Shown: one piece after another, positions 24,702 through 32,463 of the stretch
Position numbering within the stretch: position 1 is the first letter of the stretch
Layout of the letters: each line of letters begins with the position of its first letter
Origin: Nonomuraea cypriaca
Lineage (GTDB): Bacteria; Actinomycetota; Actinomycetes; Streptosporangiales; Streptosporangiaceae
DNA: 64,000 nt
NCBI RefSeq assembly: GCF_015645445.1
Contig: NZ_JADOGI010000020.1
Location: forward strand, 1-64,000
Reading direction: 5' to 3'
Notes under the pieces: model-generated
What the model saw: only the letters and a program-made list of their open reading frames with translations
What the model was told of the DNA's origin: nothing
Database searches by the model: none
Program-made: the position numbers and the translations under genes

Positions 24702-27700
24702 ATGGTGGCGTTCCGAGTTCTGGGGCCAGTCGAGGCGTACGAACACGACGACGAACTCGACCTCGGCGGCTTGCGGCAGCGGGCCGTCCTCGCCCGCCTT
24801 CTCGTGGCCAGAGGGCAGGTCGTGCCCGTTGACACGCTTCTTTACGATCTGTGGGACGACGACGCGGCCAAGGGCGCGCAGTCCGGCCTGCAGGTCTACA
24901 TCTCGCGCCTGCGCCGGGTCCTGGAGCCAGGACGCCCGCGCGGCGGGCCCAACCGGCTGCTGGTGACGGTCGCGTCGGGCTACGCGTTGCGGGTGGCCTC
25001 CGACCAGGTCGACGCGCTCAGGTTCGAGCAGCTCGTACGAGCCGCCGGCGAGCACCTCGAAGAAGGCGATCCACAGTCGGCCCGGGCCCGCCTGGAGAAG
25101 GCGCTCGGCCTGTGGCGCGGCACCCCCTACTCCGACTTCGCCGACCAGCAGTGGGCGGAGGCCGAGGTCAACCGGCTGACCGAGCTGCGCCTCGTGGCCC
25201 GCGAGCGGCACTCCGACACCGGGCTGCGGCTCGGCATGCACGCCGAGACCGTCCCCGACCTGGAGGCGCTCACCACCGAGCACACGCTGCGCGAGGAGGG
25301 CTGGCGGCTGCTGGCGCTCGGCCTCTACCGCTGCGGCCGGCAGGGCGACGCGCTGGCCGCGCTGCGCAGGGCCAGGAACATCCTGGCCGACGAGCTCGGC
25401 ATCGACCCCGGTCCCGCGCTGCGCAAACTGGAGTCCGACATCCTGGCCCAGGCGCCCGAGCTGGAGCTCGCCGTGCCCGCGCGCAGCCCGAGGCCCGCGC
25501 CCGTCACCGACACCTGGCCGCCCAGGCCGGCCGCGCCCGTCGAGCCGCCGCCGCTGGAGCCCGAGCCGTTCGTCGGCCGCGACGCCGAGCTGACCCGGCT
25601 GACCACGGCGGCCTCGCGCACGGGCAGGTTCCAGGTCGCGATCGTGACCGGGGTCGCCGGCGCGGGCAAGACCACGCTGCTGCGCCAGCTCGAGGGCAGG
25701 CTCGGCGGCGACGGCTGGATCACCGCGTCCGGCGCCTGCCCGGACTCCAGCGCCACCCCGCCGGGCTGGGCCTGGGTGGAGATCCTGCGCGCGCTCATCG
25801 GCATGACCGGCGCGGGCGAATACGCCCAGCTCCTCGCGCCGCTGCTCGACGACGCCGCCCCCGACCCCGACGAGGACGAGGTGTCCGGCGGCTTCCGGCT
25901 GCACCGCGCGGTCGGCGGCTACCTGGCCGGGGTCGCGCGCCGCGCGCCGGTGCTGCTGACCCTCGAAGACCTCCACTGGGCCGACGACCAGACGCTCGCG
26001 CTGCTGCGCGCGCTGCCCAGCCTGCTGGCGACCAGCCGGGTCCTGCTCGTGGTGACGTGCAGGGAGAGCGAGCTCGACGACCGCCAGTCCGACGTGCTGG
26101 CCGCGCTGGCCAGGCTGGGCCCGCTGCGGGTGGGCCTGTCGGGGCTCGATCCGAAGGCCGTGGCCGAGCTGGTCAGGGCGACCTGCGTACGCGAGATCGA
26201 CGAGGACGCGGTCGAGTCCATCGTCGAGCGCACGGGCGGCAACCCGTTCTTCGTCCGCGAGACCGTGCGCCTGCTCGACTCCGAGGCGGCGGCCGACCAG
26301 GCCAGCGCGACCGAGGTGCTCTCGCGGGTGCCCTCCGGCGTGCGCGACGTGCTGCGGCGGCGCATCTCGCGGCTGCCCGCGGGCGCGCAGCAGATTCTGC
26401 TGCAGGCCGCCGTGATCGGCCGCGACGTCGACCTCGACGTGCTGGTCACCGTGGCGGGCGACGAGGATGCGGTGATCGAGGCGGTCGAGGCGGCGCTGCT
26501 GGCCGGGCTGGTGACCGAGCCGGGTCCAGGGATGCTCAGGTTCGACCACGACCTGGTGCGCGACACGATCTACTCCGACGCCTCCAGGCTGCGCCGCACG
26601 AGGCTGCACGCGGCCGTGGCGGCGGTCATCGAGCAGCGCACGCCGTCCGACGTGGCCGCGCTGGCCCACCACTACTTCCTCGCCGACGCCGCGGCGAAGG
26701 CGGTCCACTACGCGGGCCTGGCGGCCGAGCAGGCCGAGCGGCGCTTCGCGCACCGCGAGGCGGCCACGCTGTGGGAGCAGGCCATCGCCGCGTTCGACCG
26801 CTCGCGGGGCGACGAGCCGGGCGGCGAGCACGAGCCGGAGCGCGCCAAGGAGCGCCTGCGGCTGATGCTGCGCCAGATCAGGGCGCTGGCGCTGTGCGGC
26901 GACATGACGGCGGCGCGGCTGCTGCGCCGCCAGGCCATGGACGCGGCGCTGCCGCTGGGCGACCTGGAGATCACCGCGAAGGTGGCGGCGTCGCTGGCCG
27001 TGCCGCACAAGGGCATGGCACGCGACTTCACCCGCACCGCGTGGGAGATCGTGGACGTCACCGAGCGGGCGCTCATGGAGCTGCCCGCGGGCGAGCAGCG
27101 GCTGCGGGCGAGCCTGCTGACCACGCTGGCCCTGGAGCTGGAGGGCTCCTCCTCGCCCGAGCGCGGGCGGCAGGCGTCGCTGGAGGCGCTGGAGCTGGCC
27201 AGGCAGAGCGGCGACCCGACGCTGATCGCGGCGGCGCTGAGCGGGCGGCTGCGGCAGTCGTACGACATTCCCGCCGTGGACACGCGCGAGAGCATCGGCA
27301 GGGAGCTGCTGGAGGTCGCCCAGCGCTCCGGGCAGATGGCCACCCAGGCGCTCGCGCACCTGGTGCTGCTGGAGTGCGCGGCGGCCAGGGGCGAGTTCGC
27401 GGTCGCCGACGAGCACGCGGCCGCCGCCGACCGCCTGGCCAAGCAGTACGACCTGTCCGCCCCCGCCGCGGTCGTCGTCTGGTACACCGGCCAGCGGCTC
27501 ATGATCGCCGGCGACTACGCGGGCGCCGAGCGGGCCTACCGCGACGCGACCAGGATGACCGCCAGGGCGGGCATGCTGGAGGGGCGCCAGGACCTCCAGC
27601 TGATCACCACGTTCTGCCTGGCCCTGGTGGACGGCCGGGCGGCGGAGACGGTCGACCTGCTGTCCGAGAAGCATCTGAGTGGCGCCAAGTGGACGCTCGA

Positions 27701-28076
27701 CGCCTACGCGCTGGCGCTGGCCTCTGCCGGGCACATCAGCGACGCCAAGGCGGTGGCCGCCACCCGGCCGCCGGTGCGGCCCGACTTCCTCTACGAGCTG
27801 GCCATGACCTGGCGGGCGCTGGCCGGGATGCTGCTCGACGACCGGGAGCGGATGGTCGACTGCTACGACAAGCTCAAGCCGTTCGCCGACCGGGTGGCGG
27901 GCGCGGGCACCGGCGTGGTGGCGCTGTGGCCGGTGGCGCTGACGCTCGGCGACCTCGCCGTGCGCCTGGGGCAGCTGGACGCCGCGCGCGACCACTACAA
28001 GAAGGCCCTGGAGGTGGCCGAGCGGGTCGGCGTGCCGCGGTGGGTGGAGGCGGCGCAGCGGTCGGTCAGCAACTGA
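24702..28076 (+). CDS. SARP-family regulator with AAA-ATPase and TPR-like region (AfsR-like)
   Basis: 1124 residues from ATG 24702 (a GTG follows directly). N-terminal winged-helix OmpR-type DNA-binding domain (about 1-95, LGGLRQRAVLARLLV), bacterial transcriptional activator domain (about 100-245, ending GIDPGPALRKLESDIL), then an AAA ATPase with Walker A at about 316-324 (GVAGAGKTT) and Walker B at about 414-424 (LLTLEDLHWADD), then roughly 550 residues of helical repeats. Large SARPs of this type activate specialised metabolism in streptomycetes. No biosynthetic cluster is in view, so the target is unknown. Confidence 0.9.
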   Translation: MVAFRVLGPVEAYEHDDELDLGGLRQRAVLARLLVARGQVVPVDTLLYDLWDDDAAKGAQSGLQVYISRLRRVLEPGRPRGGPNRLLVTVASGYALRVASDQVDALRFEQLVRAAGEHLEEGDPQSARARLEKALGLWRGTPYSDFADQQWAEAEVNRLTELRLVARERHSDTGLRLGMHAETVPDLEALTTEHTLREEGWRLLALGLYRCGRQGDALAALRRARNILADELGIDPGPALRKLESDILAQAPELELAVPARSPRPAPVTDTWPPRPAAPVEPPPLEPEPFVGRDAELTRLTTAASRTGRFQVAIVTGVAGAGKTTLLRQLEGRLGGDGWITASGACPDSSATPPGWAWVEILRALIGMTGAGEYAQLLAPLLDDAAPDPDEDEVSGGFRLHRAVGGYLAGVARRAPVLLTLEDLHWADDQTLALLRALPSLLATSRVLLVVTCRESELDDRQSDVLAALARLGPLRVGLSGLDPKAVAELVRATCVREIDEDAVESIVERTGGNPFFVRETVRLLDSEAAADQASATEVLSRVPSGVRDVLRRRISRLPAGAQQILLQAAVIGRDVDLDVLVTVAGDEDAVIEAVEAALLAGLVTEPGPGMLRFDHDLVRDTIYSDASRLRRTRLHAAVAAVIEQRTPSDVAALAHHYFLADAAAKAVHYAGLAAEQAERRFAHREAATLWEQAIAAFDRSRGDEPGGEHEPERAKERLRLMLRQIRALALCGDMTAARLLRRQAMDAALPLGDLEITAKVAASLAVPHKGMARDFTRTAWEIVDVTERALMELPAGEQRLRASLLTTLALELEGSSSPERGRQASLEALELARQSGDPTLIAAALSGRLRQSYDIPAVDTRESIGRELLEVAQRSGQMATQALAHLVLLECAAARGEFAVADEHAAAADRLAKQYDLSAPAAVVVWYTGQRLMIAGDYAGAERAYRDATRMTARAGMLEGRQDLQLITTFCLALVDGRAAETVDLLSEKHLSGAKWTLDAYALALASAGHISDAKAVAATRPPVRPDFLYELAMTWRALAGMLLDDRERMVDCYDKLKPFADRVAGAGTGVVALWPVALTLGDLAVRLGQLDAARDHYKKALEVAERVGVPRWVEAAQRSVSN

Positions 28077-28581
28077 CCTGGAAACGCTCGCTCCTGACCG
28101 TCTTGGCGCCCTCGGCGGTCAGCTCGACGCGGTACCACCCGGGGTTGCCCGTGACCTGCGGCCGCCACTCGACGGTCTTCGCGTCGCCCGCGAAGCCGTC
28201 GTACTCCACCAGGTAGGTGCGCCAGGTCTTGGTGGCCGGGCTCCAGCGGGTGAGCTTCCAGCCGTAGGCGACGCTCTGGCCCGCGTTGACGACGACGCCG
28301 CGGGCCACGTACGTCTTGAGGCAGTCGGCGCCGCCCGTCACGAGGCTGACGAAGACCTCGCCTGCCTTGGCGGGCACGGTGATCGGCTCGGTGATCTGCT
28401 CGGTGATCGGCAGGTCGCGGGCCGCCAGAGTGACCGTGCGGGGCGGCTCGGCGGCGGCGGAGCCGGCGTTGTTGTAGGCGGAGAAGCCGACGTAGGCGCT
28501 GGTGAAAGCGAGGGCGGCGACGAACAGCCTGGCCGCGTTCGCGGTCCCGCTGGTAAGGACGGCTGCGCTTCTCGTCGGCAT
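28066..28581 (-). CDS. Secreted hypothetical protein
   Basis: 171 residues from ATG 28581, with AGAGGGG 8 bases upstream. A signal-like hydrophobic segment at about residues 15-35 (ARLFVAALAFTSAYVGFSAY). The mature part is beta-rich with two cysteines, one near the middle (GGADCLKTY) and one at the very C-terminus (FQVSC), a likely disulfide. No family recognised. Its end overlaps the SARP gene by 11 bases. Confidence 0.65.
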   Translation of the reverse strand: MPTRSAAVLTSGTANAARLFVAALAFTSAYVGFSAYNNAGSAAAEPPRTVTLAARDLPITEQITEPITVPAKAGEVFVSLVTGGADCLKTYVARGVVVNAGQSVAYGWKLTRWSPATKTWRTYLVEYDGFAGDAKTVEWRPQVTGNPGWYRVELTAEGAKTVRSERFQVSC

Positions 28582-28694
28582 CTGCAACACCCCTCTTGGC
28601 TCACCCTTAGAGTGAGACAGGGTGATTGAGTCCTGGTTGTCAGGCGCTTGCACCTTTTGCGGGGGCCTTGCTGGCGAACGGTTGCAGGCTGAAC

Positions 28695-28713
28695 TAAGGT
28701 AAGCCTGACCTAA
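28695..28713 (-). promoter_or_regulatory. Iron box (DtxR/IdeR/DmdR-type operator)
   Basis: On the minus strand the 19 bases read TTAGGTCAGGCTTACCTTA, 16 of 19 identical to the DtxR/IdeR consensus TTAGGTTAGGCTAACCTAA. It ends 29 bases before the DedA-type start and lies upstream of the divergent secreted protein gene as well. It suggests repression of one or both genes by an iron-loaded DtxR-family repressor. Confidence 0.7.
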
Positions 28714-28741
28714 GGCTTCGAGAAGGGTTGGTGGTACGCGG

Positions 28742-29254
28742 ATGATCCCCGACCCCGCGAGGCCGTCCTGGTTCGGCCTGCCGTACTGGCTGGTGGGCGC
28801 GGTGCTGATCCTCGCCCTGTTCGGCGCGTTCCAGGTCTACTACTGGGTGGGGCGCAGGCTGGGCGAGAGGCTCTACGACTCGCGCGTCGGCGTCAGACTG
28901 GGCCGCGAGCGGATCGCGAAGATCGAGCGGGTCGTCGAGAAGTGGGGTGCGCTGGCCGTCTACGGCTGCTTCTGGGTGCCGATGCTCCGGCACACGCTGC
29001 CGTGGGTGGCGGGGGCCCTGCGGGTGTCCTACCCCTGGTACGTCGTCGCCAGCGCGCTCGGCTGCCTGACCTGGGCGCCGATCTGGTGGTTCGGCCTCAC
29101 GGCGATCGTGTGGGGATGGCTGGAACTGGCCGCGCGCTCACCCGTCACGGCGGCGGTCGTCGCCGTTGTCGCGGTCGCGGGCGTGTCGTGGTTCGCCGTG
29201 CGGCGCAGGAGGAAGCGGCGCGCCTCCGAGGAGAAGGAAGCGCTGGTCTCCTAG
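28742..29254 (+). CDS. DedA-family (SNARE-associated/VTT-type) membrane protein
   Basis: 170 residues, about four membrane helices. YYWVGRRLGERLYDSR, then RVVEKWGALAVYGCFWVPMLRH and LPWVAGALRVSYPWYVVAS (each part of the family's signature), place it in DedA. The family has been linked to polyprenyl-phosphate or phospholipid flipping and proton-dependent envelope homeostasis. It is shorter than the usual 200 or more residues. An iron box lies directly upstream, unusual for this family. Confidence 0.82.
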   Translation: MIPDPARPSWFGLPYWLVGAVLILALFGAFQVYYWVGRRLGERLYDSRVGVRLGRERIAKIERVVEKWGALAVYGCFWVPMLRHTLPWVAGALRVSYPWYVVASALGCLTWAPIWWFGLTAIVWGWLELAARSPVTAAVVAVVAVAGVSWFAVRRRRKRRASEEKEALVS

Positions 29255-29454
29255 ACCTCCTTCTGTTGCGGCTGCCTGCTCTGGTCGTCGATGACGGCCT
29301 CCGGGGCGTTCCTGCGTACGGTCTCGATGCCGTTCACGCAGGCCATCTTGGTCGGGAAGCCCTCGCCGACCGCGAGTGTCTGCCCGTTGTTCGCCACGAG
29401 CGCGAAACGGAACCCGCCCCGCTCGTCCCTGCTGATGACGAACCTGCCTGCCAT
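29251..29454 (-). CDS. YegP-family (DUF1508) small protein
   Basis: 67 residues from ATG 29454. GRFVISRDERGGFRFALVAN and NGIETVRRNAP follow the DUF1508/YegP pattern (normally two such repeats; here one). Small soluble beta-hairpin protein of unknown role. Overlaps the DedA gene end by 4 bases, convergent. Confidence 0.8.
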   Translation of the reverse strand: MAGRFVISRDERGGFRFALVANNGQTLAVGEGFPTKMACVNGIETVRRNAPEAVIDDQSRQPQQKEV

Positions 29455-29555
29455 GGCCGCCGCCCCCCGCCTCATCGGATCCATTAATGATTTACCCCCA
29501 TCTGATGGTGCCTTATGGCCGAGTTCAGCAAACGAACCCTTGATCAGCTGCCACC

Positions 29556-30404
29556 ATGTTTCCCATGCGTATTGGGGGTTTCATTGGCTCTGCCGTGGTC
29601 GCCGTTCTTGTGGGGGTCTCGTCCCCCGCCGTGGCCGCGGACGCTCCTTCCGTGCGGGCGAGGTCGGCGTACGTCGTCGACTCGACGGGAACGATCCACT
29701 TCGGCAAGCGGGAGACCAAGCGGGCGCCGGTGGCCAGCCTGGTCAAGATCATGACGGCGTACGTCGTGCTGCGCGAAGCCCGGCTGTCCGACACCATCAA
29801 GATCACCGCGACCGACGTGAGGTACGCGGCCTCCGGCGGCGCCGCCACGGCGGGCCTGCGCGCGGGGGAGCGCTTCACCGTCAGGGACCTCCTGTACGCC
29901 CTCATGCTGCCCTCCGGCGCGGACGCGGCCAACGCGCTTGCCCGGCGCTACGGGCCGGGCAAGACCGCCTTCGTCGCCAAGATGAACCGCACCGCCCACG
30001 ACCTCGGCCTCGCCGACACCCGCTACACCAACGCCGATGGCATGCCCACGCCCGCCAACGGCGGCTACTCGACGGCCGTGGACCAGGCGAGGCTGGCGTA
30101 CCGGGCGCTGGGGAGCGGCACGTTCATGACCGTGGTCGGCAAGGAGACGCACAAGGTCGCCAAGACGGCGGTGCACCGGGCGCACACCTGGCGCAACACC
30201 AACAAGCTGCTCTCGCGGGCGGACGGGGTGCTCGGCGTGAAGACCGGCTACACCAGAGCGGCCGGCTACTGCCTGCTGTTCGCCGGCGAGCGGAACGGCA
30301 GGCTGGTCGTGGGCGTGCTGCTCGGCGAGTCCGCGGACGATCGCCGCTTCACGACCGCCGAGCGACTGCTCGACCACGCCGGCAGGCAGATCACCCTCGC
30401 CTGA
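29556..30404 (+). CDS. Serine D-alanyl-D-alanine carboxypeptidase (PBP5/DacA family)
   Basis: 282 residues with a signal peptide (about 1-28, cleavage near AVA-AD). Catalytic S61-x-x-K64 (ASLVKIMTA), SxN motif replaced by S120-G-A (LPSGADAANAL), and KTG at about 229 (GVKTGYT). The enzyme trims the terminal D-Ala of peptidoglycan stem peptides outside the membrane. Ala in place of the usual Asn is notable; a Cys variant is known in the Streptomyces K15 enzyme. No C-terminal anchor helix. The gene's 3' end appears duplicated in the tandem array after it. Confidence 0.88.
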   Translation: MFPMRIGGFIGSAVVAVLVGVSSPAVAADAPSVRARSAYVVDSTGTIHFGKRETKRAPVASLVKIMTAYVVLREARLSDTIKITATDVRYAASGGAATAGLRAGERFTVRDLLYALMLPSGADAANALARRYGPGKTAFVAKMNRTAHDLGLADTRYTNADGMPTPANGGYSTAVDQARLAYRALGSGTFMTVVGKETHKVAKTAVHRAHTWRNTNKLLSRADGVLGVKTGYTRAAGYCLLFAGERNGRLVVGVLLGESADDRRFTTAERLLDHAGRQITLA

Positions 30405-30415
30405 CCGCCGAGCGG

Positions 30416-30547
30416 CTGCTCGACTGCCGTTCGGCTGACCGCGGGCGGCCGCTCGACTGCCGTTCGGCTGACCGCGGGCGGCTGCCCGCCTGCCGTTCGG
30501 CTGACTGGGGGCGGCTGCTCGACTGCTTGTCGGCGGACTGCGGAGCG
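30416..30547. repeat. 33-bp tandem repeat array after the carboxypeptidase gene
   Basis: Four units of exactly 33 bases: 30416-30448, 30449-30481, 30482-30514 and a diverged 30515-30547, each built around CTGCTCGACTGCCGTTCGGC and TGACCGCGGGCGG. Unit-like sequence also appears just before the array, and 30353-30378 inside the gene (codons for TAERLLDH) resembles 30403-30428, so the array seems to have grown from the gene's 3' end. No start codon with a ribosome site lies in it. Confidence 0.8.
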
Positions 30548-30621
30548 GGCCGGTCGAGCTCGTCACTCGGCGTCGGAAGCCGCCGGGCGTCCTGACCCGG
30601 CGGCCCTGCCTCGCCGGTCGC

Positions 30622-31140
30622 TCAGCCGAAGGTGATGTGGCCGTCGCCCGGCAGGGTGCCCATGCCCTGGGTGGCGCAGCCGAGGAGGGCGGTGGGCGGT
30701 GTGATGCTGCCACGCACGGGCACGCCCGAGAGCGCCCCCCTGGCGATCGTGCCGGTGAGCAGCGTGTCGGCCGGGTGCTGGGCGATGAGGCGGTCAGCCC
30801 TGATCCGCAGCCGTGAGGTGCCGAGGGGGCGCCCGGTCGCCCCGAACCACGTGATCATCGCCCGGCCGCGTACGTGCCTGGCGCTGGTGCACGACGCCTG
30901 CGCGGTGGCCCGCACGCTGACCCAGCCGGAGCTCAGCTGCGTGGCCGCACCCGTGCAGCCGGTGAGCTGGAGGTTGCCGCGCGCGGTGACGTGCCGGACG
31001 GTCAGGCCGATCCTCGGGGTGAAGGTCAGCGGCCGCCCGGCGGGGGTGGTGACGGCACAGGTCAGGGAGCTGTGCCTGGCCGGTGCCGGTGCCAGGGGGG
31101 CCGTCGCGACCACGGCGGCGACGATCCAGGCGACGTACAT
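30622..31140 (-). CDS. Secreted hypothetical protein
   Basis: 172 residues from ATG 31140. Short signal peptide (AWIVAAVVATAPLAPAPA). The mature part has regularly spaced cysteines (SLTCAV, LTGCTG, ASCTSA, LLGCAT) and alternating Thr/Arg/Val beta strands, so probably a small disulfide-bonded beta domain. No family recognised. Divergent from the LacI gene by 46 bases. Confidence 0.65.
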   Translation of the reverse strand: MYVAWIVAAVVATAPLAPAPARHSSLTCAVTTPAGRPLTFTPRIGLTVRHVTARGNLQLTGCTGAATQLSSGWVSVRATAQASCTSARHVRGRAMITWFGATGRPLGTSRLRIRADRLIAQHPADTLLTGTIARGALSGVPVRGSITPPTALLGCATQGMGTLPGDGHITFG

Positions 31141-31186
31141 GGGGTCCTCCGGCCGATGCTGCGGTGGGTAATCGATCGCTCACATT

Positions 31187-32284
31187 GTGCGGCATCACAT
31201 CGTACGGCACGCCGGATCCAGCCGGTCGGCGGTCCACCTGAGCGAGTACGCGAGCCGCATCCGGACCCTCGCCCGCGACGTGTCCCGGGCCACCGTCTCC
31301 TACGCCTTCTCCCGCCCCGACCAGCTCAGCGACGCGCTGCGGCAGCGGATCATGGAGGTGGCCGACGAACTCGGCTACGCGGGGCCCAACCCGACGGCCC
31401 GCTCGCTGCGGCTGGGTAGGGCCGGCGCGCTCGGCCTGATCTTCAGCGAGACGCTGGCGTACGCGTTCGCCGACCCCTACGCGGTCGGCTTCTTCCAGGG
31501 GCTGGCCACGGCGGCCGAGGACGCGGGGGTGGGGCTGCTCATCCTGCCGCTGCCGCACGGCGACCGGCGCAGCGAGACCGTCAGGGACGCGGTGGTCGAC
31601 GCGTTCTGCGTGATGTCGCTGCCGGACGGGCATCCGGCGCTGGCGGAGGTGTTCGCGCGCAGGCTGCCCGTCGTGGTCGTCGACGAGCCCTACGTGCCCG
31701 GCCATCCGTTCGTCGGCATCGACGAGCCCGCCGCCGGCGCGGCCGCCGCGCGGCACCTGCTGGAGCTCGGGCATCGGCGGCTGGGCGTGGCCATGGTGGG
31801 CCTGCACGAGGACGGACACACCGGCTGGTCGGATCGGGCGCGGCAGGAGAGCGCGACGTTCGAGGCGATGCGGGCACGGCGCGGCGGCTACCAGCGGGCG
31901 TGCGAGGAGGCGGGGCTCGACTGGGCGGGCGTGCCGTTCTACGAGGTGGCGCGCAACTCACGCGAGGCCGGCAGGAAGGCGGGGCACGCGCTGCTGGGGC
32001 GGGAGCCGCGGCCGACCGCGATCCTCACCAACACCGACGTGCTGGCGCTGGGGGTGCTCGACGCGGCCGCCGACCTGGGCCTGGCGGTGCCCGCGGACCT
32101 GTCGGTGGTAGGCTTCTCCGACAGCGCGGCCGAGGAGGCCGGGCTCACCACGGTCCGGCAGGCCAAGCAGGAGATCGGCGAGAAGGCTGGGCGGCTGCTC
32201 CTGTCGGGGGGCGTGGCGAAGCCGGAACGGCTCCTGTTCCCCCACGAGCTGATCGTCCGCTCCTCCACCGCCCCACCTTCCTGA
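31187..32284 (+). CDS. LacI/GalR-family transcriptional regulator with shortened helix-turn-helix
   Basis: Up to 365 residues; GTG 31187 is the first start, but the first 28 residues are not family-like, so the true start may be later. DNA-binding part IRTLARDVSRATVSYAFSRP lacks about three residues between the two helices compared with the usual VAxxAGVSxxTVS. The periplasmic-binding-protein-like effector domain follows and is normal (ALGLIFSETLAYAF, then FVGIDEPAAGAAAARHLLELG at about 180, ILTNTDVLALGVLDA). Sugar or nucleoside effector unknown. It lies just upstream of the MetRS paralogue but has its own unit. Confidence 0.82.
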   Translation: MRHHIVRHAGSSRSAVHLSEYASRIRTLARDVSRATVSYAFSRPDQLSDALRQRIMEVADELGYAGPNPTARSLRLGRAGALGLIFSETLAYAFADPYAVGFFQGLATAAEDAGVGLLILPLPHGDRRSETVRDAVVDAFCVMSLPDGHPALAEVFARRLPVVVVDEPYVPGHPFVGIDEPAAGAAAARHLLELGHRRLGVAMVGLHEDGHTGWSDRARQESATFEAMRARRGGYQRACEEAGLDWAGVPFYEVARNSREAGRKAGHALLGREPRPTAILTNTDVLALGVLDAAADLGLAVPADLSVVGFSDSAAEEAGLTTVRQAKQEIGEKAGRLLLSGGVAKPERLLFPHELIVRSSTAPPS

Positions 32285-32340
32285 GCGCGCTGGGCGGGCC
32301 TCTGAGGCGTCGCTGCGCGACCCGTACCGGACCGGATAGC

Positions 32341-32382
32341 ATGGGTGGCATGACGACCTGCCTGAAGACGATGGCCCCCTAG
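32341..32382 (+). CDS. Leader peptide candidate upstream of the MetRS paralogue
   Basis: A 13-codon frame from ATG 32341 or, more likely, a 10-codon frame from ATG 32350 (MTTCLKTMAP, stop TAG 32380-32382). TAGCAT at 32337-32342 fits a -10 (TANNNT) that would start transcription at about 32349, so the 32350 frame could be leaderless. The -35 is weak. The last codons are Met-Ala-Pro, and GGCCCC within them can pair with GGGGCC at 32422-32427. Precedent: ribosome-mediated attenuation of an auxiliary tryptophanyl-tRNA synthetase gene in Streptomyces. Confidence 0.35.
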   Translation: MGGMTTCLKTMAP

Positions 32383-32406
32383 GGGGTTCTTCGGCGACGT
32401 CGCGTT

Positions 32407-32448
32407 GAGGCCCTGCGAACCGGGGCCTCTCGTCGTGTTCGGGGCCCC
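32407..32448 (+). promoter_or_regulatory. Competing hairpins between leader and MetRS paralogue (attenuator candidate)
   Basis: GAGGCCC (32407-32413) pairs perfectly with GGGCCTC (32423-32429). GGGGCC (32422-32427) can instead pair with GGCCCC (32443-32448) or with GGCCCC in the leader's last codons (32373-32378). Mutually exclusive stems are what an attenuator needs. No clear T-tract follows, which is common for actinomycete terminators. Confidence 0.35.
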
Positions 32449-32463
32449 TTTGGGAGGCATCCG

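Noticed and set aside
24645..27995. An 1116-codon frame antisense to the SARP gene, and another of similar size in a second plus-strand frame
   Set aside because: No domain is recognisable in either and composition is skewed to Arg/Gly/Ala; the SARP frame has all its domains in order.
24702..28076. Biosynthetic gene cluster suggested by the SARP regulator
   Set aside because: No polyketide, peptide, terpene or other scaffold enzyme is encoded anywhere in the window; the single SnoaL-like gene is not enough.
30416..30547. Possible CRISPR array
   Set aside because: The units abut directly without spacers, and no cas gene is present.
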